NCBI RefSeq assembly: GCF_001424045.1
Contig: NZ_LMQB01000028.1
Span: 93,477-157,476 of the forward strand
Source: Rhizobium sp. Leaf371
GTDB lineage: Bacteria; Pseudomonadota; Alphaproteobacteria; Rhizobiales; Rhizobiaceae
Length of the DNA stretch: 64,000 nucleotides
Direction: 5' to 3'
Shown: positions 8,788-17,947 of the stretch, in pieces
Position numbering within the stretch: position 1 is the stretch's first letter
Layout of the letters: the number at the start of each line of letters is the position of its first letter
Made by a program: the position numbers and the translations under genes
The notes under the pieces: model-generated
The model's database searches: none
What the model was told of the DNA's origin: nothing
The model's input: only the letters and a program-made list of their open reading frames with translations

Positions 8788-10053
8788 TCAGACCGCCTGC
8801 GCGGTCGCGCCGGCGGGAAGGGGGCGTTTCGCGGGCGACCGTGTCTTCTGCGATATCGCAAACAGCCCCTCGAGCCGTTCCGCCGACACGGCGATGTCGT
8901 GGCGTTCCAGCACCCTGCGGCGACCGGCCATGCCCATACGGGCCAGCTCCTGCTCGCTCGCCGTCAGGGCTGTGCGCATGGCATCCGCGAGGCTCTCGAC
9001 GTCCCCGGCCGGCACAAGCCAGCCAGTCTCCGGCGTCAAAAGTTCGGGAATGCCGGCGACATAGGTCGAGATCGCAGGCCGCATCAGCGCCATGGTCTCC
9101 ATCAGCACGACGGGGAGGCCTTCGGCAAAACTCGGCAGCACCATCACCCTCGCCCGCGTGATTTCACGGCGGACCTCGTCCTGGGAAAGCCAGCCGGCCA
9201 GGATCACGGTCTTTTCGAGCGACAGACGGGTGATCGTGCGTTCCAGCTCATCCTTCAACGGCCCGCCGCCAACGAGGACGAGCTGGAATGCAACGCCCGC
9301 ATCGCGCAGGCGCGCGGCCGCCTCGACCAGCAGCATCTGCCCCTTCTGTTCGCAGAGCCGGCCGATATTGACGAGGCGAAACTCGGTGGACGGTTCGCTT
9401 GCCGGTTCGCGGCGATAATCTTCGTCGATGCCGCAGGGAACGATGTGGATCTTCTGCCAATCCTTTGCCGGAATCCAGCGCATGAGCTGGCTGCGGCCGA
9501 ACGAGCTGATGGCCACGACGAAGGCGGCCTTTTCGGCCTTTCGCGACAGGCCGAGTTCCTCCGGCCTGTCGAATTCCTCCGGCCCGTGGACCGTGAAACT
9601 GAAGGGCGTGCCGCTGATCTCGTGGGCGATGGCTGCAACCGCGGCCGGGTTCGTGCCGAAATGGACGTGAAGATGGGCGATCCCGTCGTCCCGGCACCAG
9701 CGCGCCAGAAGGATGGCCTCGCCCAGACAGATCAGGTGCTTCACATAGCCGTTTCGCGCGCTTCGGGCGAGGCGAAGCGCCGATCCGAACGCTGCGACCA
9801 GACCTCTGGGATGATAGAACAGTGCCTGAAGGCCCGCGGTCAGGAATGCGACAATGCCCGCCCGGAGAAGATGGCGCGTCAGCCGCGCCTCCGAAAGATC
9901 GTCCGCGTCCTTCAACGCAACGGCCGACGGGCGGATCGCATACCGGTCGACCTCATGTCCGCGCGCCTCAAGCGCCGCGATCTCCCGGCGGATGAAGGTA
10001 TGGCTCGGCGCGGGATACTGGTTGGTGAAATATCCGATGCGCATGGAGACCAC
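8788..10053 (-). CDS. Glycosyltransferase family 4 (WcaL/ExpE-like)
   Basis: Retaining GT-B glycosyltransferase of 421 residues. The N-terminus RIGYFTNQYPAPSHTFIRRE is characteristic of the colanic-acid WcaL-like group. HLHVHFGTN and SFTVHGPEEF precede the domain boundary; the C-terminal domain shows NIGRLCEQKGQ near 230 and a canonical E-x7-E (FAEGLPVVLMETMALMRP) near 325-342. Met 4 is an alternative start. It is read away from the glycoside-hydrolase-like gene, with 240 bases between them. It would act in the cytoplasm on the EPS repeat unit. Donor and linkage are not deducible. Confidence 0.87.
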   Translation of the reverse strand: MVSMRIGYFTNQYPAPSHTFIRREIAALEARGHEVDRYAIRPSAVALKDADDLSEARLTRHLLRAGIVAFLTAGLQALFYHPRGLVAAFGSALRLARSARNGYVKHLICLGEAILLARWCRDDGIAHLHVHFGTNPAAVAAIAHEISGTPFSFTVHGPEEFDRPEELGLSRKAEKAAFVVAISSFGRSQLMRWIPAKDWQKIHIVPCGIDEDYRREPASEPSTEFRLVNIGRLCEQKGQMLLVEAAARLRDAGVAFQLVLVGGGPLKDELERTITRLSLEKTVILAGWLSQDEVRREITRARVMVLPSFAEGLPVVLMETMALMRPAISTYVAGIPELLTPETGWLVPAGDVESLADAMRTALTASEQELARMGMAGRRRVLERHDIAVSAERLEGLFAISQKTRSPAKRPLPAGATAQAV

Positions 10054-10293
10054 GATCCTTGAGACCCGGGACGGGGAGAGCCGGAGAGGGAAGAGACACG
10101 TTAAGCGCCCAGTATAGGATCAGCGGCGGTTATCCGACGAACTAGACAAAAGGGGAGGTTGACGTCCGCAGGCTCCATCGAAAGGCGCCGTTTACAAGGC
10201 GCGCGGTGCTGCCATAGGAGAATGGTGGACCCCGTCCCTGCAAGAAGGCTGCGGAGACGCGATCCTGCAAGCGAACGTTCCCGGAGCTGATCG

Positions 10294-11832
10294 ATGCATC
10301 GCCGAACCGCCCTGAAAATCCTGTCCGGCCTTGCCTTGCTGCCATCCGTGCGCGGTGTCGAGGCCTTCGCCAAAAGCGCGCCGCCGGCCGGCCGGCAGAT
10401 CGGGATCAATCTGGCGGGGCTTTCCTACTGGGGCAACGAGCAGCCGTTCTCGAACCTGTCCATGGCGGCTTCCCCCTGGCGGATGCAGCCGGAGACGGCG
10501 CCCTTCAGCTGGACCTATCCGCTGCCGCCGATGACGGCGGAGAAATATCCCCTCTCGGTGCCGCGCGGCAGCTATCTGGAAACGTTTCTCATCCACACGC
10601 CGCATCGCGATCACCTGCCCATTGATCTCGTCGTGCAGTATGACGGAGACGGTCGCCTCGACTATACCGGTGCGGCCGTGACGAAGCGGCGCCGGGGCGA
10701 GGACGTCATCCGGGACCTGCGTCAGGGCGGCGCGATCTCCGCCCGGCTGGTTGCCACCGATGCCCGCGACCCGTTGCGCAACCTGCGGCTCTATCCGAAA
10801 AATGCGGTGCCGCAGGCATCCGAGACGTTTCGACAGCCGTTTCTCGACCGCTGGAAGCCGATGTCGGCCCTGCGCTTCATGGACTGGATGGACACCAACA
10901 ATTCCAAGATCGTCAGCTGGTCGGACAGGCCCGCCTATGCCCGCTTCGGCCAGTCGGAAGGCGGCGTCGCGCTCGAATACATGGTGGAGCTTGCCAACAC
11001 GCTGCGGATTGCGCCCTGGTTCACTCTGCCGCACAGGGCCGATGACGATCACGTGCGCCGATTTGCCGAGCAGGTGCGACGCGATCTCGACCCGGCGCTG
11101 CCGGTCTACGTCGAATATTCCAACGAGGTCTGGAACGGAATGTTCGAACAGGCCGCCTATGCGCGGCAGGAGGGTCTGCGCCGAAATCTGTCGGTCCACG
11201 ATTTCGAAGCCCAGTTGCGCTTCTATGCGCAACGGTCGAGCGAGGTCATCGACATCTGGGAAAAGGCGTTCGGCAGCGACAAGGACAGGGTGCTCGGCGT
11301 CTACGCCTCCCAGGCGGGGATCGGATGGGCAAGCGAGACGATCCTGTCCTGGGGCAACGCCCGGAAACATGCCGACGTGCTGGCCGTCGCCCCCTATTTC
11401 GGCGGCTCCATCGGCTCGCCCGAACAGGCTGCCGCCGTCTCGCGCTGGACGCTGGACGAACTCTTCGAGGCGCTGGATGCCGATATCGACGGCGCGAACA
11501 AGGTGATGATCGAGACGCAGGCAAGCATTGCCAAAACCTTCGGCGTCGGCCTCGTCGCCTATGAGGGCGGGCAGCATCTCGCGGGCCATTCGGGCGTCGA
11601 AAACAACGAGAAGATCGACCAGCTGTTTCGCAGCGCCAACCGGGATCGACGGATGGCCGGACTCTACCGGAAGCATCTGAACAACTGGTGGGCGGCCGGG
11701 GGTCAAACCTACGTCCTCTACAATTCCATGGGCAGCTACAGCAAATGGGGTAGCTGGGGTCTGCTCGAAACCGAATCCTCCGCCGCGGACTCTCCCAAAT
11801 GGGAAACGGTCAGGACCTTTCTTGAGGGGTAG
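10294..11832 (+). CDS. Tat-exported glycoside-hydrolase-like protein of the EPS locus
   Basis: Protein of 512 residues. A Tat-like leader (HRRTALKILSGLALLP) implies export in folded form. The body resembles bacterial proteins annotated as cellulose-binding or clan GH-A-like. Two candidate catalytic acids are visible: YSNEVWN at about 275-281 (Glu 278, acid/base position) and VAYEGGQHL at about 421-429 (Glu 424, nucleophile position). Numerous Trp residues suggest a carbohydrate cleft. GGAG lies seven bases before the ATG. The next glycosyltransferase starts 12 bases after the stop, so it is part of the EPS operon. It may trim or release polysaccharide in the periplasm. The exact GH family is not assigned. 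Confidence 0.7.
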   Translation: MHRRTALKILSGLALLPSVRGVEAFAKSAPPAGRQIGINLAGLSYWGNEQPFSNLSMAASPWRMQPETAPFSWTYPLPPMTAEKYPLSVPRGSYLETFLIHTPHRDHLPIDLVVQYDGDGRLDYTGAAVTKRRRGEDVIRDLRQGGAISARLVATDARDPLRNLRLYPKNAVPQASETFRQPFLDRWKPMSALRFMDWMDTNNSKIVSWSDRPAYARFGQSEGGVALEYMVELANTLRIAPWFTLPHRADDDHVRRFAEQVRRDLDPALPVYVEYSNEVWNGMFEQAAYARQEGLRRNLSVHDFEAQLRFYAQRSSEVIDIWEKAFGSDKDRVLGVYASQAGIGWASETILSWGNARKHADVLAVAPYFGGSIGSPEQAAAVSRWTLDELFEALDADIDGANKVMIETQASIAKTFGVGLVAYEGGQHLAGHSGVENNEKIDQLFRSANRDRRMAGLYRKHLNNWWAAGGQTYVLYNSMGSYSKWGSWGLLETESSAADSPKWETVRTFLEG

Positions 11833-11844
11833 GAGATCGACGCC

Positions 11845-12936
11845 ATGACCACAGCCGGCTTTGTCGCCGATTGGGATAAGGAGCAAACGGGTTTGCAGGA
11901 CGGACCCGGACCCGATGCCGCAACCGTCCCGACCGATGTCGCCGTGGTCGTGATCGGGCGAAACGAGGGCGCGCGCCTTATCGCCTGCCTGCGCTCGCTC
12001 GGGGCCTGCATCACGCGGACGGTCTATGTCGATTCCGGCTCGTCCGACGGGAGCGTGGCCGCGGCGCGCGACCTCGGCGCCACCGTCGTGCAGCTCGACA
12101 TCACCACACCCTTCACGGCCGCGCGCGCGCGCAATGCGGGCTTTCAAGCCGCGATGGCGCGCTGGCCGGACACCGCCGTCGTCCAGTTCATCGATGGCGA
12201 TTGCACGCTCGACGCGGGCTGGATCGGGACAGCGCGAGACTTTCTGCGCGATCGCCCGTCGGTCGCGCTCGTCTTCGGACGCCGCCGGGAGCGTTTTCCA
12301 GAAACATCCGTCTTCAACGCGCTCTGCGACCGCGAGTGGAGCGGCCCGCCGGGCAAGGCCTTGGAATGTGGCGGCGACATCCTCATCCGGGCCGATCTGT
12401 TCCGCCAGATGGGCGGCTATCGCTCCGACCTGATTGCCGGGGAGGAGCCGGAGCTTTGCGTGCGCCTGCGCGCCGCGGGCTGGAGCATCTGGCGGCTCGA
12501 CTGCGAGATGACGCAGCATGACGCCGATATCCACCGGTTCGGCCAGTGGTGGCGCCGGGCCGTGCGCAGCGGCCATGCCTTTGCCGAAGTCGCCGGCCTT
12601 CACCGGCACGCCGAAAGCCGTATCTGGGGCCGCAGTCTCGGCCGCGCGATCCTGTGGGGCGGCGTCCTCCCGGGTTCGGCGCTGATCGGCGCGTTCGCCT
12701 TTCCGCCGGCGATCCTGCTGCTCGCGCTCTACCCGGCCCAGATCGCGCGCATGGCCTTGCGTCAGGAAGCGGTGAGGCGCTCTTCGGGGGGAACGCCAAG
12801 GGGGCCCTGGGCGCGGGTGCCCTGGCGCAATGCCCTGTTCGACATGCTCGGCAAGTTTCCCGAGTTCCAGGGCGCGATGACCTTCTACATCAACACGGCG
12901 CGCCGTCGCCGGCAGGCGATCATCGAATACAAATAG
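11845..12936 (+). CDS. Glycosyltransferase family 2
   Basis: GT-A family 2 glycosyltransferase of 363 residues. VVVIGRNEGARL is followed by VDSGSSDGS; the DxD motif FIDGDCT lies near 116-122 and the acceptor-side EEPELCVRLRAAGW near 198-211. A hydrophobic segment near 260-300 (GVLPGSALIGAFAFPPAILLLALY) indicates C-terminal membrane attachment. TAGGAG precedes the ATG by nine bases. It follows the GH-like gene almost directly. It would extend the EPS repeat unit; the sugar is unknown. Confidence 0.86.
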   Translation: MTTAGFVADWDKEQTGLQDGPGPDAATVPTDVAVVVIGRNEGARLIACLRSLGACITRTVYVDSGSSDGSVAAARDLGATVVQLDITTPFTAARARNAGFQAAMARWPDTAVVQFIDGDCTLDAGWIGTARDFLRDRPSVALVFGRRRERFPETSVFNALCDREWSGPPGKALECGGDILIRADLFRQMGGYRSDLIAGEEPELCVRLRAAGWSIWRLDCEMTQHDADIHRFGQWWRRAVRSGHAFAEVAGLHRHAESRIWGRSLGRAILWGGVLPGSALIGAFAFPPAILLLALYPAQIARMALRQEAVRRSSGGTPRGPWARVPWRNALFDMLGKFPEFQGAMTFYINTARRRRQAIIEYK

Positions 12937-12937
12937 C

Positions 12938-12958
12938 GCCCGGCCACGTTGGCCGGGC
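12938..12958. terminator. GC-rich hairpin between convergent genes
   Basis: An eight-base perfect stem (GCCCGGCC / GGCCGGGC) with a five-base loop starts two bases after the stop of the family 2 glycosyltransferase, 30 bases before the end of the convergent SGNH-like gene. There is no T-run on either side, so it would be a weak or factor-assisted bidirectional terminator. Confidence 0.45.
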
Positions 12959-12987
12959 AAGCGCCCCGCCCGCGCTTGGCGTCGCCG

Positions 12988-13914
12988 CTATCGGGCGATA
13001 CCCGTCCGAGGCATGGCCGAGACGACCTCCCACACGATCTCCTGCATCCGCCGCGCGGCCTCGGGCGGCAGCGCTTCCGCAGGCGTGCCGTCATGCCGGT
13101 TGAGCTGGTATGCCAACCCGGTCGGGTCGCGATGGTAGAGCACGGCATAATGGGTGAGCGCGACGAGGTAGGCTCCGGCATCGTTGACGTGGATATCGTC
13201 GGAAAACAGTTGCTTGCGGTTGGTCAGGCCGGAAATGCGCCCCGCCTCGATCTCACGCACGACCTTTGCCATGACCTGGCCGGCCGGGATGATGTAGATG
13301 GCGGCGTCGGTGTCCGCTGCAACAAGCGCACGCCGCAGGATCTCGCCCTCCCACTGGCGGTGGAGATCCGTATCGAGGCGCATCAGCCAGCCGTCCGGAT
13401 CGCTCAGCGCGTGCCATGTCTCGTAGAGGTAGACGCGGATCCGCTCGTTTCCGGCACGCGCCGCCATCGCCCAGCGGCGCGCGTAGTCCGGGCTATCGAA
13501 GTAGCGGATGGCATCGCGGATCTCGACCATCTCGGTCATGACGAAGGCATCGTATTCGCCGCTCGCGAGAGCCTCGTGCGGCGCGCGGTGGCGATTCGGG
13601 TCGTTCTCCTGGAAGCCGGCGATCGTGCCCTGCGGGTCCCAATGCGCCTTCAGGGTGGTTCCCCATCCGATCTGGCTCTCGTAGCGATGTCCCTCCGGCG
13701 CGAGCTGCGCCAGCATGGCGGGCATATCGCGGCCGACCAGACTGTGACCGAGATGGTAGACGCGCAGCGGCGTCTGCGGCGGTGCGAGCGGCTCGGCGTA
13801 GAGCGCCTCGAACTCCCCGAGACTCAGGCGCGCCGCCGCGTCGCTGCGCCCGAGAAGGCCCGTTGCCATGAACACGACGAGAGCGATCCGCCGCGGAAAG
13901 TCGCTTAATCTCAT
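12988..13914 (-). CDS. SGNH/GDSL-like secreted hydrolase (putative polysaccharide esterase)
   Basis: Protein of 308 residues with a signal peptide (about 1-27, ending near SDA-A). It shows two SGNH-like blocks. VYHLGHSLVGRDMP at about 52-65 puts a Ser in the block-I position (GHSL in place of GDSL). DDIHVNDAGAYL near 240-251 provides the Asp-x-x-His pair near the C-terminus. This suggests a periplasmic esterase, perhaps removing or transferring acetyl groups on the EPS. It lies 75 bases downstream of the phosphoglycosyl transferase on the same strand. No close family was recognised, so the esterase call rests on these motifs. Confidence 0.6.
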   Translation of the reverse strand: MRLSDFPRRIALVVFMATGLLGRSDAAARLSLGEFEALYAEPLAPPQTPLRVYHLGHSLVGRDMPAMLAQLAPEGHRYESQIGWGTTLKAHWDPQGTIAGFQENDPNRHRAPHEALASGEYDAFVMTEMVEIRDAIRYFDSPDYARRWAMAARAGNERIRVYLYETWHALSDPDGWLMRLDTDLHRQWEGEILRRALVAADTDAAIYIIPAGQVMAKVVREIEAGRISGLTNRKQLFSDDIHVNDAGAYLVALTHYAVLYHRDPTGLAYQLNRHDGTPAEALPPEAARRMQEIVWEVVSAMPRTGIAR

Positions 13915-13989
13915 GGAACCCTCTTGGACATGTGTGGGGAAACGCCGCGACGGGACTGTGCTGCGGCCGAGGGTCGATCGAGATCGCTC

Positions 13990-15417
13990 TCAATAGGCTT
14001 TTGTCAGGTCGGGAACGACGATCACCGTCTTGAGGATGACCCACAGATCCAGCCAGATCGACCAGTTGTTGATGTACCAGAGATCGTGCAGGACACGCTC
14101 CCGCATCTTTTCGACCGTCGGTGTCTCGCCCCGGCAGCCGCTGACCTGCGCCCAGCCGGTGACGCCCGGCTTCACATGCTGCCGCATCGCATATTCGCTG
14201 ATCAGGGCGTCGTAGAGATCGTCATGCGCGATGGCATGCGGACGGGGCCCGACGATCGACATCTCGCCCCGGAGCACGTTCCAGAACTGGGGAAGTTCGT
14301 CAAGGCTCGCCGCCCGGAGAAAGGCGCCGATCCGGGTGATGCGGGGATCGTTGCGGGTCGCCTGGCGGATGCCGGCGCCGTCTTCCATGACCCGCATGCT
14401 GCGGAACTTGAGAATCCGGAAGGCGTCGCCGCCGTAACCCTTTCTCGACTGCACGAACAGCACGGGGCCTTTGCTTTCCATCTTGATGGCGATCGCGATG
14501 AGGATCAGCACGGGCAGAAGCAGGATCAGCGCACTGAGAGAGAAGACGATGTCGAAGCACCGCTTCAGGCCGCGCTCCCATGCCGCAAGCGGTGGGCGCT
14601 GCGTCTGGAAGGCATGCACGCCGCCGATCTTCTGCGATTCCCCGGAAACGATGCCGCCGACGAAACTGTCGAAGATGACGTTGACCGCAAGCGGAAAGCG
14701 CCGCAACGCCGAGAGGTTGGATTCCATGTCGGCAACGGTGGCGCGTTTCCAGACCACCAGCACCTCGTCGACGTTGCCGATGCCGTTGCGCCGGAGAACG
14801 TCGCCGGTCAGGCCGCCGATCGAGGCTTCCTCGCAGACGGGCAGGACATGGGTGATCTCCATGCCCGACAGGCCGGCATGCCCGCGAAGCTGATCGACCT
14901 GGTAGGACTTCGGGCAGATCAGCAGAACGCGTCTGCGGCGGAACATCCCATGGGCGATCGAGCGAGCGGCATGCGCATACCAGAGATAGCGCGTGCCGAG
15001 CAGGCCGACCGTGGAAATGAAGGCGATGGTGATGATGGCGCCGCGCGAAATGGTGTCGCCGAGTTTCAGGAAGAAGATCACGGTCAGAAGGAAGCAGAGC
15101 ACCGTCGTGATCAAAAGCACGACCAGCATGACCTGTCGTCGCAACTGCAGGATCTGCTGCGCGCTGTAGGCATGCACGCCGCTCATCGCGAGCACGAACA
15201 TGGTGGAGGCCACCAATCCGATGCCGACATAGGGAGAGGGATCGTTGTAGGCACCGAACACGACATGCTCGTACAGCATGAACCCGAGCGTGCTCGAGAT
15301 GAGCACGATGGCGAAATCGACGGCCGCGGCCATGTATTCGATGGCCCCGAAGCCGAGGCTCCGCCGTTTCCGCGATGTCGAATGATACGGGATCATATGC
15401 TCGTGCGGTAAGGTCAT
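13990..15417 (-). CDS. Undecaprenyl-phosphate sugar phosphotransferase (WcaJ/ExoY-type initiating enzyme)
   Basis: Polyisoprenyl-phosphate hexose-1-phosphate transferase of 475 residues. The N-terminal half has several membrane helices (about 25-45, 60-80, 100-130) and a CoA-binding-like cytoplasmic region. The catalytic domain starts near 290 ([20 protein letters not shown]) and carries KFRSMR, the Asp-Glu of [17 protein letters not shown], and IVGPRP. It transfers sugar-1-phosphate to undecaprenyl phosphate, the first step of EPS repeat-unit assembly. The frame stays open far upstream, but ATG 15417 has GGAG six bases before it and gives the expected length. It is the only initiating transferase in the window. 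Confidence 0.9.
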   Translation of the reverse strand: MTLPHEHMIPYHSTSRKRRSLGFGAIEYMAAAVDFAIVLISSTLGFMLYEHVVFGAYNDPSPYVGIGLVASTMFVLAMSGVHAYSAQQILQLRRQVMLVVLLITTVLCFLLTVIFFLKLGDTISRGAIITIAFISTVGLLGTRYLWYAHAARSIAHGMFRRRRVLLICPKSYQVDQLRGHAGLSGMEITHVLPVCEEASIGGLTGDVLRRNGIGNVDEVLVVWKRATVADMESNLSALRRFPLAVNVIFDSFVGGIVSGESQKIGGVHAFQTQRPPLAAWERGLKRCFDIVFSLSALILLLPVLILIAIAIKMESKGPVLFVQSRKGYGGDAFRILKFRSMRVMEDGAGIRQATRNDPRITRIGAFLRAASLDELPQFWNVLRGEMSIVGPRPHAIAHDDLYDALISEYAMRQHVKPGVTGWAQVSGCRGETPTVEKMRERVLHDLWYINNWSIWLDLWVILKTVIVVPDLTKAY

Positions 15418-15593
15418 GACGGACTCCATTCCCATTTTGTTTTTCGCAGCAGGATCGGGACGAAGGACCAGACGTCGCGCTGATGCCCGGGTTCTGCTGC
15501 GTCTTGGTGTCGGGCGATGTGATCGACACGGATGCGAAGGCGTTCTTTTTCGAGCGGCGTAACCCTGCGTGAGACCGCGCCGCTCGATATGTC

Positions 15594-16796
15594 TCAGGAC
15601 TTGCGGTCCGTTCGCACCCAGTCCGTGGGGCGTCTTCCCAGAAGCGCGCCGGGATAGCTGGCCATCTTGCGGACGACATAGACGGGAAGCCTGCCGAGGG
15701 CGCGCGCCGGCAGGGCCCTTTGCCCGTGCGCCTGCCAGGCTGCCAGGGTCGCCGCGCACAGCAAGGCGACGTTCACTGTGGCCAGCGTCAACGGCAACAG
15801 GCCGCTTCCGGAAAGCGCCACGACGGCACACGCGGCCCACACCATCGCCAGCACCAGCACCAGGAGTGTCAGCGGCGGAACCAACACGTCGAGCACCATG
15901 GCGACATAGGCCCGCTGCAAGACAAGGCGGACGTTCCGGAACGAACCGACGGCCGTCCCGATGATGGCGAGATGCCCGCCCTCCCAGCGCCGTCTCTGGC
16001 TGTCGAGGCCGCGTCGCGTCTGGGGAAACTGGCTGAGAATGACGGCATCGCGGCAGAAGCGCGGCGCAGAGCCCTGCCTTGCCAGATCCAGACCCAGCTT
16101 CATGTCTTCCACCAGATGCCCGTTCGCAAGGTCGGCCTTAGCGAGCACCGCCCAGGGAAATGCCATGCCGCTTCCCGTCAGCTGGCAGGGCAGGCCCAGT
16201 CTCGACAGGCCGAGGGGCCTGACGTGGTTCTTGACGGTGAAAGCGAATTCGGAGACGGCCAGATCGAGTTTGCCGAGGACGGGTGCCTGCATGAGGTAGC
16301 GGCCCTGTATCGGTCCTCCAGACGTCGCGGCCGCCTCTGCAAGCCGATCGAGAGCATGCGGGGCAAGCGTGCAATCCGCATCGACGATGATGACGACCGG
16401 CGGCGGTGCGGCGGAGAGGTGGGCGATGCCCGCACTGAGCGCATAGCCCTTTCCACGCCGCGTCGCATCGTGCCGCTCGACCACCTCGGCGCCGGCCTGC
16501 TGCGCAATGGCGGCGGTCCTGTCGGTGCAATTGTCCGCGACGACCACGAGCCGGTCGCCGGCCTGAAGCTGCCGGCCGATGCTGGCAAGCGTAGCGGCCA
16601 GGCCGTCTTCCTCGTCATGCGCGGGAACGAGGACCGCGAGGGCGACCTCTCTCTTGCCGGCCTCCTGTTCGCCCGGTGCGCGTTTGCGCGCCGGGCGAAG
16701 GCTGCCCGTGATGCATTCCACCGCGAAGATCACGGCCGGCACGCAGGCGAGCGCCGCCATGAACATGGCCGCCGACCAGAACGGATAGTGCAGCAT
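15594..16796 (-). CDS. Membrane glycosyltransferase family 2 (processive-type)
   Basis: Family 2 glycosyltransferase of 400 residues with membrane helices at the N-terminus (about 5-25) and near 300-350. The GT-A core has VLVPAHDEEDGL, VVADNCTDRT, the DxD motif VDADCT near 135, and QRRRWEGG near 275, a QxxRW-type motif found in processive or membrane family 2 enzymes. ATG 16796 has GGGGAGGA six bases upstream and is preferred over a start 109 codons further up. It is divergent from the WecG/TagA-like gene. It probably adds a sugar on the cytoplasmic side of the membrane during EPS assembly. Confidence 0.86.
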   Translation of the reverse strand: MLHYPFWSAAMFMAALACVPAVIFAVECITGSLRPARKRAPGEQEAGKREVALAVLVPAHDEEDGLAATLASIGRQLQAGDRLVVVADNCTDRTAAIAQQAGAEVVERHDATRRGKGYALSAGIAHLSAAPPPVVIIVDADCTLAPHALDRLAEAAATSGGPIQGRYLMQAPVLGKLDLAVSEFAFTVKNHVRPLGLSRLGLPCQLTGSGMAFPWAVLAKADLANGHLVEDMKLGLDLARQGSAPRFCRDAVILSQFPQTRRGLDSQRRRWEGGHLAIIGTAVGSFRNVRLVLQRAYVAMVLDVLVPPLTLLVLVLAMVWAACAVVALSGSGLLPLTLATVNVALLCAATLAAWQAHGQRALPARALGRLPVYVVRKMASYPGALLGRRPTDWVRTDRKS

Positions 16797-17105
16797 GGAC
16801 GGTCCTCCCCGTAGAATCACCCCGGCCCGTGGGTTCACCCTGGCCTCCGATGACGTCTGCAAGACTAGGGTCGGATCTCGAAAATGCTCAATGTCGCCGT
16901 CTACCGCCTTCGGATAGGCGCCCGTTAATCCTTTCGTAACCATAAGACCACCCGGAGGGCCGGCCATACACCCTAGGGATGCCGAGCGATCAATTGCTAT
17001 GCCTGTAATTTTCCGCGCACATTCAAAAGCTAACGATAACAGGGTTTTATCGGTGACATCCTCTAAAGGGAGCGTCGAGCCCTCGATCTCTGGGAGGAGT
17101 AAGGC
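16797..17105. promoter_or_regulatory. 309-base divergent intergenic region with small inverted repeat
   Basis: This region separates two divergent glycosyltransferase genes and must hold promoters for both. It is less GC-rich than its surroundings. The only distinct element seen is an inverted repeat CGATAA-(7)-TTATCG at 17034-17052, about 50 bases before the start of the WecG/TagA-like gene. No convincing sigma-70 boxes were found by eye. Confidence 0.35.
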
Positions 17106-17900
17106 ATGGCAATCGTGGAGCATACGGAGCTAAGACCCTTGCGCGGCCCTCTGGGACGACGATGCCGGTTTCTTGGCGCGCCGTTCGATCTCGTGCCCCG
17201 CGACAGGATCCTGGATCTCATCCGCAGCGCAGATCCCACCTCCAGATTTCGCTATGTGGTTACGCCCAATGTCGATCATGTCGTGCGATTGAACCGCGAA
17301 AGGGCGCTCGGGTCGTTTTACGATCAGGCATGGTTGTCTCTGTGCGATAGCAGGCCGATCCAGGCCATGGCGCACGCAACCTTTCTGAAGCTGCCCCTGA
17401 TGACCGGTTCGGATCTGACGGTGCACCTGTTCAAGTCCGTCATCGAGCCAGGCGATCTCATCTCGGTCATAGCCGCCAACGAGGCCATCATGGTCGATCT
17501 CGCGGCGGCCTATCCCAACGTGCGTTTTCGTTCGCTCGTGCCGCCGCCGGACGTCTGGACGGATACCGCCGCGCTCGATGCCTGCGTCGATTTCGTCGCT
17601 GCCGGAGATGCGCGGTTCGTGTTCATCGCCATCGGCTCACCCCAGTCCGAGAAGATCGCGCACGCTTTGGCCAGCCGGAGCGAGGCAATGGGAATCGGGT
17701 TCTGTGTCGGCGCGGCACTGGAATTTCTCGTCGGGCGGAAAAGGCGCGCTCCCCTCTGGATGCAGCGGGCGGGCCTGGAATGGCTCCACCGCATGGCCTC
17801 CGATCCGAAGCGTCTGTGGCGCCGCTACGTCTATGCCGTCGTGCCGCTGGCCGGGCTGTTCTGGGGCGAAGTCTCAGGCCGACTGCCGACGCGGAACTGA
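17106..17900 (+). CDS. WecG/TagA/CpsF-family glycosyltransferase
   Basis: Protein of 264 residues of the GT26 family, which includes UDP-ManNAcA transferase WecG and TagA. Diagnostic segments are RYVVTPNVDHVVRL near 48-62 (TPN...H), SLCDSRPIQ near 76-84, the GSD motif, FVFIAIGSPQSEKIA near 173-187 and GVGAALEFLVG-type GxxxDFxxG near 198-209 (here CVGAALEFLVGRKRRAP). It adds a sugar, often an N-acetylated hexosamine derivative, to a lipid-linked acceptor. GGGAGGAG lies about seven bases before the ATG. It is the last EPS gene before the NRPS-PKS block, to which its end is convergent. Confidence 0.87.
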   Translation: MAIVEHTELRPLRGPLGRRCRFLGAPFDLVPRDRILDLIRSADPTSRFRYVVTPNVDHVVRLNRERALGSFYDQAWLSLCDSRPIQAMAHATFLKLPLMTGSDLTVHLFKSVIEPGDLISVIAANEAIMVDLAAAYPNVRFRSLVPPPDVWTDTAALDACVDFVAAGDARFVFIAIGSPQSEKIAHALASRSEAMGIGFCVGAALEFLVGRKRRAPLWMQRAGLEWLHRMASDPKRLWRRYVYAVVPLAGLFWGEVSGRLPTRN

Positions 17901-17947
17901 CGCGCCATCGACGCACTTGCCCGATATCGGCCATCGCAGTTCCAGCT

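Noticed and set aside
12938..12958. Strong intrinsic terminator
   Set aside because: The stem is good but no T-run follows on either strand, so it is listed only as a weak terminator candidate.
10192..12960. A 922-codon open frame antisense to the GH-like and glycosyltransferase genes
   Set aside because: Shadow of the plus-strand genes; no motifs, and it spans the junction of two real genes.
13990..15840. A 616-residue version of the phosphoglycosyl transferase
   Set aside because: The first 140 residues are Arg/Pro-rich, antisense-like sequence; ATG 15417 with GGAG six bases upstream gives the normal family length.
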